Part shown: piece by piece, positions 1 to 10,531 of the stretch
Numbering within the stretch: the stretch's first letter is position 1
How the letters are laid out: every line of letters starts with the position of its first letter
Assembly (NCBI GenBank): GCA_021234155.1
Contig: JAJEKV010000003.1
Span: forward strand, 25,204,874-25,268,873
Length of the DNA stretch: 64,000 bases
Reading direction: 5' to 3'
Origin: Isoetes taiwanensis
Taxonomy: Eukaryota; Streptophyta; Lycopodiopsida; Isoetales; Isoetaceae
Notes under the pieces: generated by a model
What the model was told of the DNA's origin: nothing
What the model saw: only the letters and a program-made list of their open reading frames with translations
Databases searched by the model: none
Position numbers and translations under genes: made by a program

Positions 1-43
1 GATTGAAAATGGTTCATATTGACTATATATACAAGAAATTTAT

Positions 44-65
44 CGCGGCGGCCAAGACCGCCGCG
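44..65. repeat. GC-rich palindrome, copy 1
   Basis: Two 10-bp arms (CGCGGCGGCC and its near-complement) sit around a 2-base AA loop with one mismatch. About 43 bp including the AT-rich flanks recurs in inverted orientation at 51281-51323. It could form a very stable hairpin. Its origin is unknown. Confidence 0.7.
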
Positions 66-425
66 AATATTTCTCTGTTCTTTTTGGCCTCAATAAAGAC
101 GAATTTGCATCGGCCAAGCCATAGACATTTTCTTTTACTTGACTTACTTAGTGTTTGAAATTCTGTCAGTGTTTGTAGTCTTTTTCTTCTTATCATCATG
201 TGCATCTAAACAGATTTTCTTTCTAGTTAAACCAACAAAATCCTTTATGTAGTTTTTGTCAAGGTGGACCACCTTTGTTAGTCCGCCAAGGGATAATTTA
301 CTTTGCATCCTATACATTCAAGCGGATTGTCCTATTCATTTAGGAAATCCTTATATTACTGCAAATGAAGGTATATAGAGGTCTTTTGTAAGATCACTTC
401 ATCCCATGATGAAGCTATGAGTACA

Positions 426-450
426 TATTATTATTATTATTATTATTATA
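426..450. repeat. (TTA)n microsatellite, probable LINE 3' tail
   Basis: A run of about eight TTA/ATT units lies just beyond the 3' end of the minus-strand LINE remnant. Read on the minus strand it is a (TAA)n tail, which some non-L1 LINE lineages use in place of poly(A). The link to the LINE is inferred from position. Confidence 0.55.
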
Positions 451-505
451 TAATGTCTAATGCTCACTTGGGCCTCGAGAGGCCATGGAGCACATGAACA
501 ACCAT

Positions 506-3100
506 TTACAATTTTAGTAACAAGGAACGATGTGCGTCCACCGCCCTTATGTATGGTCCCAGCGTCATTGGTGGTATATGTAACAGTGAAGAGAAATCCT
601 CGGCCCGGATGCCAAAGTTGTGTCTAATATCTGCATATTCAGAACAATGTATGAAAGTATGATTTTCGTCTTCCACACATCCTGTCTTGTATATTCTACA
701 CAGACGGTTTTCTGCTGGTATTTTTGCCCATCTGCCTGTTTCTATTTCCAGATTGTGTGACCCGGTTCTATACCTGGCTATTAGTTTCCTTTGTGCTGGC
801 GGGATGTTAGCCTTTAAATATAGGTGGCTCTCGTATGTCCTCATGCAATTAACATCTGCCCGGTATTGTTGCATTCTCTTCCCTGGATCAGCCCATAATT
901 TTTCCAATGCCATCCTTTCAAGTAAAGCTCGGACTTCATCTTTCTCTGTTGGCCATGAAGAGCTCTCTAAACCCCATTTACCAGCCCATGCCGACAGCTT
1001 CCTTTGCCATTCTGAGTTTTCCAGTGCTTGATGTGATAACCTATTCGGATTTTGTGCTTTAACCCTGTTATAGAAATTTATAGCATGAAAAAGCCCTTCT
1101 AGCTCAAGCGGGAACATACCTGTCTCTGCTAAAGTTATGGCGTACGGAGTCTGTGATCTTATCCCAAGTTCCTCCTTTAGATACATCTTCTGGACCCCCT
1201 CTATTTGTTTCCACATTCTTGAAGAGATTTCTGGCCCCCAAATTGGAGCACCATACAGCACAACTATCTGAACAAGAGTTTTGAATAGCATCTTCTTCAG
1301 GTTCCAGTCAGTGAGGGAGGCTTTTCTACACTTCGCCATCATGCTAAATAACGCTGGGTGAAAGCATGCTACGGTGTACCACTTTTGGAACCCTCAAAAA
1401 TACCTACACTGGGTACTTTTAAAACTGGTACTTTCTGTTTTTTCTTCCCATTAAAATCAATCCAAAATTTTTGAATTGAAGGTTAATGACATATCAATCT
1501 ATAATAGTAGATGATAACAATACTATTAGAGACTAAAATGAATGAATCGACTCTCAAACTTATTGTTTATTGAGACATTTATGCAAGTTCCTAGTACCCA
1601 GTGCTGGGTACTTTTTTGGGTAGTTTTGCACTCCCTAAAAAGAACTTTAGATGGTACACCCTAGCATGCTTTCACCCCGCTGCCTTACCGCCTGAGACTC
1701 GCCTATTTATGCAGTTCTTCCAGCTGTAATTGGATGCAATGTCAAGTCCTAGATATTTGTATGAGTCAACTGTTTCTAAAATCTGCCCCTTATATGTGAA
1801 AACAGGCCGCTCCCTTGTCCCGAAAACCATGACTTTTGATTTCGAGAGGTTTACACTCATCTTTTTTGCTTCGCAGAACTGCTCCAACTTCTGTAAATGA
1901 TCTTGCAAGGTTGCCTTCTTACTAGCAAGAAGGACTACATCGTCTGCGTATAGGAGAAGCTGCACTATGTATGTGCCTAATTTTGTTCCTCGCCACTGAT
2001 CGGCTCGAATCCAATCATCTAACTCATCTATAAAAACTCCGAGCAGTGGGAAAGGGGACACCCTTAGAACCCCTATGGTGCTTCGATTTCAATGTCCAAG
2101 TCCCATGCTACCTTAATCAATACTTTCATTGTATAAGCGGGATCTTGACTCCTTAGCTCCATAGGGACACCTATCCGAATTAATCGTCCACCGAGTTCCT
2201 TGCGTGAGATCGTGATCGAATGCCTTTGTGAAGTCTATAAAAGCCATGTACGGGGATGCGTTTGGAGCTTTGGCTTTCTCGATCAACGCTCTAAGCGTTA
2301 GCACATGGTCCAATGTACTATGTTTTACGCCTAAAACACCTTGATAATGTGGCGAATATTCTTTTGCTCAGCCCATGAGCTCAATTTTGCTTCTAACAAG
2401 CTGCCCAAGATTTTTGAGAACACGTTGCCGATTAAAATAGTTCTCAGTAGTTGCCCGCAACTTTTGGTCTCCTCCTTTATGGATCGGGTGGACCCTATTA
2501 ATTCTCCAACTTCTTGGTAGCCCTTGAATTAAGCTATTATTGAGCAGATCTGTCGGGGTAGCTAATGTATTTTCCCAGCTCCATTTAAGAAGCTCCATAC
2601 ACAAGCCATCTCAAGGCGTCTGTGCCTTATTATTTGATGCTTTGGATAAGCATTCTTTAACTACCTTTCTGATTGAAAAGGGCTCTTTGTTGTGGCTAGA
2701 TTTGGCATGCTTTCGGTGCCATCTATCTCATATATAATACGACATGTTTTAACAAAGTGACTTCGGTATCTAGAGCGCTTTTTGTGTATGGCTGTCCTGC
2801 GGTCTACTCGAAACTTTTGGAGATTTCGAGAAGTTGTTTCGATAGGTCTGATTGCCTTTGAGCAAAGTAAGCGCGTTTTTTGTTCCTAATGAACTGCTTG
2901 TACCATTTAGGCTTACATATGCAATTTTGTGGCAATCTTTTTCTAGCATCCTGACATTCTGAATCCCACCACGAATTGTAGGGTTTACCTGTTATGAATT
3001 TCTTTGTGAGCCCAAATGCCTTTTTCCCTGCTGCAAATAGGAGCCCTTGAAAATTTCTTGCATCAGTCTCCAAATCCCCTGACCATGTAGCAGCAGCCAC
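506..3100 (-). pseudogene. LINE reverse transcriptase, broken ORF2
   Basis: This would copy LINE RNA at a nicked target site. Blocks on the minus strand are 3100-2804 (pre-RT linker), 2604-2368 (RT palm start, PIHKGGD), 2313-2113 (FIDFTKAFD), 2061-1678 (catalytic YADD, then the thumb) and 1342-506 (post-RT region ending in a Cys/His knuckle, GCVEDENHTFIHC). Frames change between blocks and stops intervene, so it is not functional. The last two blocks are separated only by the 322-bp element at 1356-1677: with that element and one copy of its 4-bp target duplication disregarded, the frame is continuous. The element therefore landed in this coding frame. Exact clade (Jockey, I or RTE-like) was not determined. 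Confidence 0.8.
1356..1677. mobile_element. 322-bp MITE, copy 1
   Basis: The ends are inverted repeats starting GGGTGAAAGCATG and closing with the complement, extending to about 25 bp (through GGTGTACC). It is flanked by the 4-bp direct duplication CGCT (1352-1355 and 1678-1681). The interior holds GGGTACTTTT / ACCCAGTACCCAG-type motifs near both ends and no ORF. A same-length relative lies at 34475-34796. It interrupts the LINE RT frame. The 4-bp duplication does not match Stowaway (TA), Tourist (TAA), hAT (8 bp) or Mutator (9 bp); superfamily unassigned. Confidence 0.88.
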
Positions 3101-3303
3101 AAGCTCTTCTATGTTTTTCTCATATGCTTCATGATGCTTATAGCTGATTTTTAAACGATGTGGCCGTTCTGTGCCCCTTAGAGATTATTCACTTCATTAT
3201 GCTTCGCTTTTACAGGTAATTGAAAAAGTAAATGCATTCATGCAGTTTATCGAGCTAAAAAGAACACATTGGTCTATGATAGTAATATATATGTGGCCAA
3301 AGT

Positions 3304-3807
3304 TTATTCTACTTTGAGCTTCAAATTTTCAACAAATGCAGAATAGTTTTCTGTGAATAGGCTCAGAAAACTAAAGCTGGTGGCATGGCGCTGGGGACAA
3401 ATGTAGCGATTTCTTTGCCATTCTTGATGAGCTTCAATATCTATTTGTTCAAGGACTATTCCTTTGGCGTGAAATGATCCAGAAAAGGGTCTCTTTCCAG
3501 ATGCTCCCTCGATAATTGGCAAACTGCAAGTTGTTGCTCTAAGACAAAAGCCCTTTGCATTAGCCTATTTTGTTCCGACAGCCATATCCTACTCTGCCAT
3601 AACCGTAGTCATCAGCAACACACTTCTCATTTCTTCGCATAGAATAATGACAGGACCATGCTGGGCTTTTTCTTAGCATTTTCTTATCCTCAAGCTTGAA
3701 TGCATTTGGCCATAAATGCACTGCAAGTGATTCTACAAAGTCTAGGATAAAAGAATTGCCTGCTCTAGCTACCCACTTCTCATTTCTTTTTACAGTTGAG
3801 AAGGGCA
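3304..3807 (-). pseudogene. Gene-like fragment split by LTR element
   Basis: Two minus-strand open blocks, 3807-3560 and 3522-3304, look protein-like but match no family I recognise. The first contains FILDFVESLAVHLWPNAFKL. The LTR element 3811-8622 with its CATTT duplication sits exactly at its upstream edge. On the far side, at about 8628-8672, the same frame continues upstream (STEVLIFLKTLKM), which suggests one exon was split by the insertion. It could be a host gene remnant or another degenerate element. Function unknown. Confidence 0.35.
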
Positions 3808-4570
3808 TTTTGTTAATATATGACAATCCTCCACCTCAGCAATATAGGCCACGTCATCAATGTGATGTGGCAATCTATCTAAAGAGTCGTGTCCTGTTCA
3901 AGAGTCGTGTCTGTTCATAGAGAGTGCATATATCAGGCTACGGTGGGAAGCCTGTTCCCATCAAGTTTTCTGTTCTATTCAATATACTGTGCCCTTTATT
4001 CCAAGATCTGGACCGTACATAGCGATCCTCGTTTGTGGGGTATGCATGTACAAGTTTTTGTATACTGTATATTGAGGTTTGCAAAATACTATAAGATTTG
4101 AGGGAATGTACTTAATGGTGTTAATTTTGTACATATATTGTAAGTTTTTAGGGGCTCTCGCTGTCCTACGTAACCCCCCGTGTGAATATGCACCCAAACC
4201 AAAGGGGGTTTCAGGGGGATTTTTATTTAAATGAGTTAGATGCAATGGTTTGTATTAATAATGTTAATGTTAGTTATATGTTGGTAGTTAAAAAAAAAAA
4301 ATTTTGGGCCCTTCGGGCCCTAACAAAACCAGACAAAGAAAACAAGATAAATGCATTGGAAAAAAACTGAGGTGTTGCACCACATACTCAAGTTATAAAA
4401 AGTATTTTAGAATTTGCCAAATCACATACCCAAGTTATAGGCCAATTTAAATCCATAGGCTAACCTCAGAATATGTAGTATAATATTACAGACCAGGAAC
4501 TCTAAAGACAACAGAGACAACAGAGCTCCTTCGTTCCCAACCCGTTTGGATTTTGGAATTCGTTAATATT

Positions 4571-4896
4571 AAACACCAATAAATGCAAAATTTGTTGGTT
4601 AACACTTCTATAGCTTCAAACATAACCAAAATTATAGAAATATCCCCAGTCATATGAACACTAAAATCTAATTTCAGGTACATTGTGCATTGCAGATCTT
4701 GTTGCAGATACAAGATCTGTGGATGCCAATTTTAAACACCAATAAATGCAAAATTTGTTGGTTAACACTTCTATAGCTTCAAACATAAACAAAATTATAG
4801 AAATATCCCCAGTCATATGAACACTAAAATCTAATTTCAGGTACATTGTGCATTGCATATCTTGTTGCAGATACAAGATCTGTGGATGCCAATTTT
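4571..4896. repeat. Tandem duplication, 2 x 163 bp
   Basis: The sequence 4571-4733 is repeated at 4734-4896 with only a few differences. Both end in a GATCTTGTTGCAGATACAAG-type stretch. No coding function is apparent. Confidence 0.85.
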
Positions 4897-5053
4897 TTAT
4901 GCATCCATAGAAGCCGATATGTTAATGTCGCAGGCAATTAAAAGGCCTGCATAAATGAGTAGTTAACTATCTAAAATAATAATAGTAAATTGAGGTTATG
5001 ATGATGTTTCCAGAAGTCAAAATCCACCTTCAACATCTTGTATAGAAGAACTA

Positions 5054-5669
5054 GTGGAGCGCATGACATGGCTTCTGTTTCCACACTTCAAATTTCCATC
5101 TCCTGCACCAAGTCCTGCTTCTGCTTTTGCAGCTGCACCTACATCTGCACCTGTTCCCCCATCTCCAGTTCCACCCGCATCCACATCGCCACCTTCATCG
5201 CCGCCTACAACCCCCATTTTAAGTTCTAGTCCTCTAGGCTCACCTGCTCCAGTCTAGCTCTTCTCATTTGACTGCAGTAGCAATTGCTGTCCCTGTAACA
5301 GCAATTGTGACCCTAAGTGTGGCAGGTTTAATACTTTACCTTTATTGGAAATGTTGTGCCATAAAACCAATCACAATAGATGGCATTAGGAACGATAAAC
5401 ATCTATTGGTGGCAAAGATTACAAGTCAAACAAATGGTGCATAGGGAGAAGTGACAACACAGGTCCATAATGTTGCCATTTATCCTGGACCTAAGATAGA
5501 AAAGTTGTCTGAGACACCTGGTTCTAATGCAAAAATGAAAACTAAGCCTTCTTACTTCTTGCCTGCTACTGTTGTCAATTATTCTTCTGCCGGAAGGTTT
5601 TACAAGGCCTCTTCCATAAAGTTTATCGATTCGTTCTTCACAAAAGTGGGTCCTGTCAGGAGAATATAG
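5054..5669 (+). pseudogene. Pro-rich plus membrane-segment fragment, formin-like
   Basis: The first block (5054-5257) is rich in proline, serine and alanine (PVPPSPVPPASTSPP). After a one-base frame change at about 5255 a second block runs to 5669. It begins with a hydrophobic segment, AVAIAVPVTAIVTLSVAGL, followed by LYLYWKCC, then about 100 polar residues, interrupted by one in-frame TAG near 5442. A proline-rich ectodomain followed by a single membrane span is the N-terminal plan of plant type I formins, but no FH1 or FH2 domain follows, so the assignment is tentative. It lies inside the 2463-bp insert and looks like a captured gene fragment. Confidence 0.35.
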
Positions 5670-6489
5670 AGCTACATGCAAATGTCAGATTCCTAATAAG
5701 AAGTAATGAAAAAAAAAAAATTCCAAGAAGCAATGACAATGACGACTACTTACTCCGTTTTGTAGAATCAGAATAAATTTTGCTGAATCACGTTAAGAAA
5801 TTGTTGACTGCCTAAAAACATTCGTCTCTGGTCCTTTTTATGTAAATCCGAAAGTAAGAGCATTCTAGCACATCACGGATCCCCTAAACTCTCTCCATAA
5901 CAGATGTTTCTGAATCCATATTCTCCAACAAGCTCAGGACGGAGTGGCTTCTTCTCAAAAAGGATGGAGTGGCTTCTAAAGAAACCCTAAAATACCCTGT
6001 TCGATGCCTGAGATGGGCTGTTTCTGATCAATGCAGTATTGGGCGATGCAGGACACGAAATAGCTCAGCCAGAACTGCTTGGATTCCTTGTCCTAACTCA
6101 GGAGTGAGGGACATCTGCAAATTAACCTGCTCCAAGTGGCCAGCAAACCCTAAACTTTGGCATACCTGTCTGCCTTACAAAACGACCCACGGCAAGAAGC
6201 CCTAATCTTTGTCTGCTCGATGCTTGCATGTGAAGGGCCATTAATATAATGTGTTTTACATAACAAAATAATGTTGCGACCGTTGAATTGCCCAGGGAAA
6301 AAAAAAACAATGACACAACGAGCATGGAAATACTAGATGCACTCTAGAAGTACTAATTAGTACACCATGCGCAATACGGCAGCCAAATCATAGTAAAACC
6401 ATAAGAAAAAAAATGTATAAAAATACAAAAACAACCCCCTGTCATAATGCTAGATATTGTAGTTATTCCTCTGTCTCCATATTTTATCA

Positions 6490-6502
6490 TGGTATCAGAG
6501 CC
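6490..6502 (+). other. Primer binding site, tRNA-iMet type
   Basis: TGGTATCAGAGCC directly follows the left LTR end (ATCA, 6489). This is the usual plant initiator-tRNA-Met primer site. Confidence 0.92.
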
Positions 6503-6530
6503 TACAGGCTCTTGATCTTGGGACCTGGGT

Positions 6531-8329
6531 ATGGAGGAGATGCGTGATCAAGATACGGGGAAGCCTCCTCCACAAGAGAGGACTTCAAGGAAGAAGAAAC
6601 GGAATGCTGGGTTGAAGAAATATTTTAAAGATTTCAACTTAAGAATTAAAGCCCGCATAACTGTATGTTTCTCTAGCCGGACTGCTATTCCTGAAGAAGA
6701 AGCAGTACTTGCAGTAGAATACGTTGCAGATGCTCATATCTCTAAAGAAGAAATTCAAAAAGCCAAGACTAGTATTGCCGTTGAAGCCCAAAGTTCGGCA
6801 AAAATTGTGCGGTTCAGAATGCCGTTGAAGCAGTTGAGAACCCTGATGCTGGGGTCGAACTTGCACAGGTCATAGAAGCGAGAGATGGAGAACAGGTCGT
6901 TGGAGATGGCCAAAATGATATTGTTGCCCAAGCAAGGAAAATTCCAGAAGAAGTTGGGATTTACAGCAAGGGAGGGACGCCTCCAGAATCTGCTGCAGAC
7001 CCTAGGCAGATTGCCAAGAAGAAATTCGGTGAAGATACCGTAGGAGATAGCCAGAAGGATGCTGCCCAACAAATTGTGGCAACCCAAGACGATTTGGGAG
7101 AAAGAAGCATGACGAAGATTGATGCGGTTCAGACCGTTGCAGACTCATTCGTTGCAGAAGAAGCCGTTTTGGCTGTTGAAGACCCATTCGTTGCAGACCT
7201 TAAGGCAGCCACCGTTGCAGCCGTTGGTGAGGAAGCCCAATTCGGCTTTCATGGGGTCGAAATTGCAGACCCTAAAGTAGCTAGCATTGAAGCCGTTGGT
7301 GAGGCCATGATGCCGAATGGCCAAGAAGACCAAAACACCAGTGCAGACCAGGAAATTCTCAATCCTGAAGATGCAAATATGATTCTCCATATGCCAATCC
7401 TCGAAGGTTTGAAGCCCGCAGAACTTTGCGCAGAGAAGGCCATAGAAGATGACCGGCAGGACGTATTCTTTGCAGAAGCCAAAGAAGACATGGCTGGAGT
7501 TGGGAATGACAGAGCTATTGCTCGGGACATGGTTGCAGACATGGCGGTTGGAGAAGCGGCCAAGATTGGAGCAGATTTATCTGCAGCTAAAATTGTTGCA
7601 GAGGCGCCAGAAGATCAGAATAATGATCTATGCAAGACCCAAGGCCAAGAACATGCCTTTGGCCAAGAAAAGGGGAAATTTCTAGAATTGTTGTTTCTAG
7701 ATGGGGTTCAGCAGAGACCTCAATCAAAAATTTTCAAGCATACCATTCTGGCGATGGAGAGCGTTGCTGTTGAAGAGATGTCGCTGCCCACAACAAACTG
7801 GACTGGGGTCGAAGATGCCCTTGCCGCTGAAGTGGACGGTAAAGCCCACATAATTTGGAAGGATAATGACAATTTTGTTGGATCTGTAGCAGTTGCCAGA
7901 GATTTGGACGGGACACATATAAGTGATGGGCAAATAGTTGAATGTGTACAGATCAAGGGAGGGACTACAATTCCAGTTGAAGATACAAGAGATGAGAAGA
8001 AAATTTTACAAGACCTTCAGATTCACCAGGTATCATGCTTGAAAGTAATTGAAATGGCTGCTCTAATTATGCTTATGTTTATGGGGGAGCATTCCAAAGA
8101 AATTATTGAGCAATTATTGAAGATTAAGGGGGAGAATTGGATAAATTATAATCTTCAACAATTATGTTATGAAAGAGAAGCGGTGGAACACTCTCCAAGA
8201 TCTCAATTGTTGGAGATCTTATTTCATAAAAGGAACTTGAAGAAGTGTACAACTTCAACAGAATGCTCAAGCAGTTCAAGCACATTCATGTGCTTGCAAC
8301 TTCAAAAGGAAGATCAACAGACAAACTAA
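6531..8329 (+). pseudogene. Acidic protein of the LTR element, one frameshift
   Basis: The first ATG after the primer site is at 6531 and opens a basic N-terminus (TSRKKKRNAGLKKYFKDF). Around 6790-6800 the frame shifts; from there another frame is open to TAA at 8329, giving close to 600 residues in total. The body is acidic and rich in Ala, Val, Glu and Asp with loosely repeated blocks such as AVEDPFVADLKAATVAAVGE and VEIADPKVASIEAVGEAM. The C-terminus has a hydrophobic stretch (AALIMLMFMGEH) and a Ser run. No Cys-His knuckle, DSG/DTG, YxDD or DDE motif is visible, so it is not ordinary gag-pol. It could be a divergent gag-like or captured host protein. Function unknown. Confidence 0.6.
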
Positions 8330-8397
8330 CATGAGCCAAAGGTGGCTCACTTATATTCCTGGACATGATGATTTTGGTTAGCTGAGGTGCTAGTCTT

Positions 8398-8406
8398 GAG
8401 GGAGGG
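8398..8406 (+). other. Polypurine tract
   Basis: GAGGGAGGG abuts the TG of the right LTR, as expected for the plus-strand primer. Confidence 0.85.
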
Positions 8407-8622
8407 TGTTAATATATGACAATCCTCCACCTCAGCAATATAGGCCACGTCATCAATGTGATGTGGCAATCTATCTAAAGAGTCGTGTCCTGTCCAAGAG
8501 TCGTGTCTGTTCATAGAGAGTGCATATATCAGGCTACGGTGGGAAGCCTGTTCCCATCAAGTTTTCTGTTCTATTCAATATACTGTGCATTGTAGTTATT
8601 CCTTTGTCTCCATATTTTATCA
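8407..8622 (+). repeat. Right LTR, 216 bp
   Basis: Runs from TGTTAATATATGACA to TTTTATCA and is followed by CATTT. It is nearly identical to the left LTR. It provides the reference that exposes the insert in the left LTR. Confidence 0.92.
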
Positions 8623-8639
8623 CATTTTAAGGGTTTTAA

Positions 8640-10118
8640 GGAAGATCAACACCTCTGTGCTATCAATTTTTGCTTATGATTCAATATGGGGGTTTATTGT
8701 TTGATGGGTCAATTATCTAATGGTTTGCCATGGTCTGATCTAGAGAATATTTGAATTTGATTATCTCCATCTCATAAGAACGTAGCAAAAAAACTTATCG
8801 CTTACCTTGCTTAAAGCTGAGAGATCGGCTTCCATGAAGTCTTGCAAGCATAAGAAACCGTTAGGAATATGGTCATCTATGGCCGTCCAGCGTTGATTAT
8901 TATTTGTTTGTTGGTTTATGTTAAATGTGGTGGCAAGAAGTAGGTTAACAAAAAAAAAAAAAGGGGAATGTCTGATCCGGCACACATATTCATCGAGTAG
9001 TTGGCTGGATTGAATCAGGAGGATTCGGAGAGTCGTCAGAAGGATAGTGAAAGCCTGCTTTCCTGGAACAAACTGGTCTGAAATAAGCTTGAATCGGGAG
9101 GATAGCAGAAGGATTTCCGGAAGCCTAGTTTTCTACGTTTGTTTTGAAGCAAGCTTGAATCAAGAGGTCGGGATTCAATTTCAGGAAGGGACTAGGAAAA
9201 TCCGCCTATGCGGTGTGCAGGAAGATCAGTGTGTCGGAAGATTGGGCGTTGTGTACAAATCTAGAGCCAGAAATTTTGTGAACTATTTGTAGGGTGTTGG
9301 AGAAACCGATACGGTTATTTGAAGCTCTTGGTTGACTGCTCTTGCTTTTTTAGCCGGATTGTTTGAAGGCTGCAGTGAATCGTTTGGTGTAGAAGGTAAA
9401 CACGAGTCTTTTCCGGAGTGATTTTAGATTGGAGCAATAGAGGGCGGCTGTTGTTTGGGCGACCTTCTTGCTCAATCAGATTGATTTGAAGCCATCTGGG
9501 CTTGCTTCCACAACTGCAAAAATCATTTTCTACAGCTGTATACACCGGCGCAGGCATGTTTTGAATGGCATAGATGCATTCGTTAGACCGATCTATAAGG
9601 CAATTTCACTGCAACACTGGCATCATCGATATGTTTGGCGGATTGATGATCTTGATTGCACTGGAGGGAACCCAAACCCTTGTGATGCTTGCAGAGGAAG
9701 ATTTCCTAGGCTTGCTTGGAGAGGAAGGCAACATAAATCTACGGCGTACAAAAAACTTACAGCGGGTACTTACACGGGGCGCAAAAAACCGTAACTAGAT
9801 TGTGGCGCAGAACAAGAAAAAAAGAAAAAGAAAAATTACAGAATGATTTATATATGTTTTGAAAGAACAATTGTTAACATTGGAAGCTTGAAATTGTTTT
9901 TGTTGTGGAACTTTGGACCATGCAAGTCGCATTCACACAACATGTGAACCCATACATACGTACAATAGATTTAATTGCACATTGAACAATGCATGCGATA
10001 CGACACCGTCGGATTGCCATTTTGGGGAGAGACGAGGCTATATATACGTTTTTGGGCTCTTTCTCCATTATCGGTGTCTTCTCACAACAATTTTTTGGTC
10101 TCAGTTCCCTCCCTTCCC
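8640..10118. other. No recognised gene
   Basis: Only short ORFs occur (for example 9047-9292 and 9574-9798 on plus); none resembles a known domain. The start of the interval may contain the remainder of the gene split by the LTR element. A loose GAATCGGGAGGAT / GAATCAGGAGGAT repetition is seen around 9010-9170. Confidence 0.5.
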
Positions 10119-10131
10119 ACCTAAGTTGTTT

Positions 10132-10387
10132 TTTTTTTTTTTTTTGAAGAACTGTGTCATCAATATATTAAAAGAATGGTAATGTTACAAAGCAAGTGAG
10201 GAGGAAGGAGAACTGCCCCAAAGAGACAGCGATACCTCGACACTCCACAACAAACTCACAGAAAAACTGCAACTCTACTGCTGTACAAACTGACCATCAC
10301 CATCTACAACACCCAAGAAGTCCCGCCAAATGGCAAACTTCCGCTCTACTAATCCCGGGAACACCCGAAAGCTTTGAAATAGCTTGT
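10132..10387 (-). mobile_element. Short retroposed fragment (LINE 3' end or SINE)
   Basis: A 13-bp direct duplication ACCTAAGTTGTTT flanks the insert (10119-10131 and 10388-10400). A T-run opens the insert on plus, that is, a poly(A) tail on minus. Just inside it, the minus strand reads ATTACCATTCTTTTAATATA, which resembles the 3' untranslated end of plant LINEs. Around 256 bp in total, with no ORF. Probably a 5'-truncated LINE copy. Confidence 0.75.
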
Positions 10388-10438
10388 ACCTAAGTTGTTT
10401 ACATTCATGTTTTTTCATTTTGATTTGTGATTCTATAT

Positions 10439-10531
10439 CGCGTGGCTCGCGTGACCAGCCCCTCTGTATTTGAGAGGTTACGTTGTTTTAAGATATGATG
10501 TTATGTCGCGTGGCTCGCGTGACCAGCCCCT
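10439..10531. repeat. Direct repeat of a 24-bp GC-rich motif
   Basis: CGCGTGGCTCGCGTGACC followed by AGCCCC occurs at about 10439 and again about 69 bp downstream. The purpose is unknown. Confidence 0.7.

Larger units (their letters stand above)
426..3190 (-). mobile_element. Degenerate 5'-truncated non-L1 LINE
   Basis: Minus-strand fragments in RT order run from about 3100 down to 506. They include an upstream linker with a WWDSEC motif, PIHKGGD, FIDFTKAFD, LLYADDVVLLA, a KYLGL-type thumb and a C-terminal Cys/His region. No endonuclease domain remains, so the copy is truncated near 3190. It differs in RT sequence and in its tail from the L1 element at 18.6-25.1 kb, so two LINE lineages are present. 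Confidence 0.8.
3993..6455. mobile_element. 2463-bp insert inside left LTR
   Basis: The limits are set by alignment to the uninterrupted right LTR. No target duplication is visible, because the two LTR pieces sum exactly to 216 bp. No terminal inverted repeat was seen. CTAG occurs at 6450-6453, 2 bp inside the right end, as in Helitron 3' ends, but there is no hairpin and no 5' TC, so Helitron identity is only a possibility. It carries a tandem 163-bp repeat and a proline-rich/transmembrane gene fragment. Confidence 0.7.
3811..6489 (+). repeat. Left LTR, interrupted by 2463-bp insert
   Basis: LTR sequence is 3811-3992 plus 6456-6489, together 216 bp, equal to the right LTR. Between them lies an unrelated 2463-bp insert with no duplicated LTR bases. 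Confidence 0.88.
3811..8622 (+). mobile_element. Complete non-autonomous LTR retrotransposon
   Basis: All structural marks are present: 5-bp target duplication CATTT (3806-3810 and 8623-8627), a 216-bp right LTR (8407-8622, TGTT...ATCA), a matching left LTR (3811-6489, enlarged by an insert), a tRNA-iMet-type primer site TGGTATCAGAGCC (6490-6502) and a polypurine tract GAGGGAGGG (8398-8406). By eye the two LTRs differ at 2 of 216 positions, so the insertion is recent. The interior encodes one unfamiliar protein and no recognisable gag, protease, RT or integrase, so it would depend on enzymes from another element. Confidence 0.9.

Noticed and set aside
5017-5217. Minus-strand Gly/Asp-rich ORF
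   Set aside because: It is the complement of the proline-rich plus-strand block; low complexity explains the open frame.
3993-6455. Calling the LTR insert a Helitron
   Set aside because: No 5' TC, no terminal hairpin, and CTAG is not at the exact boundary.
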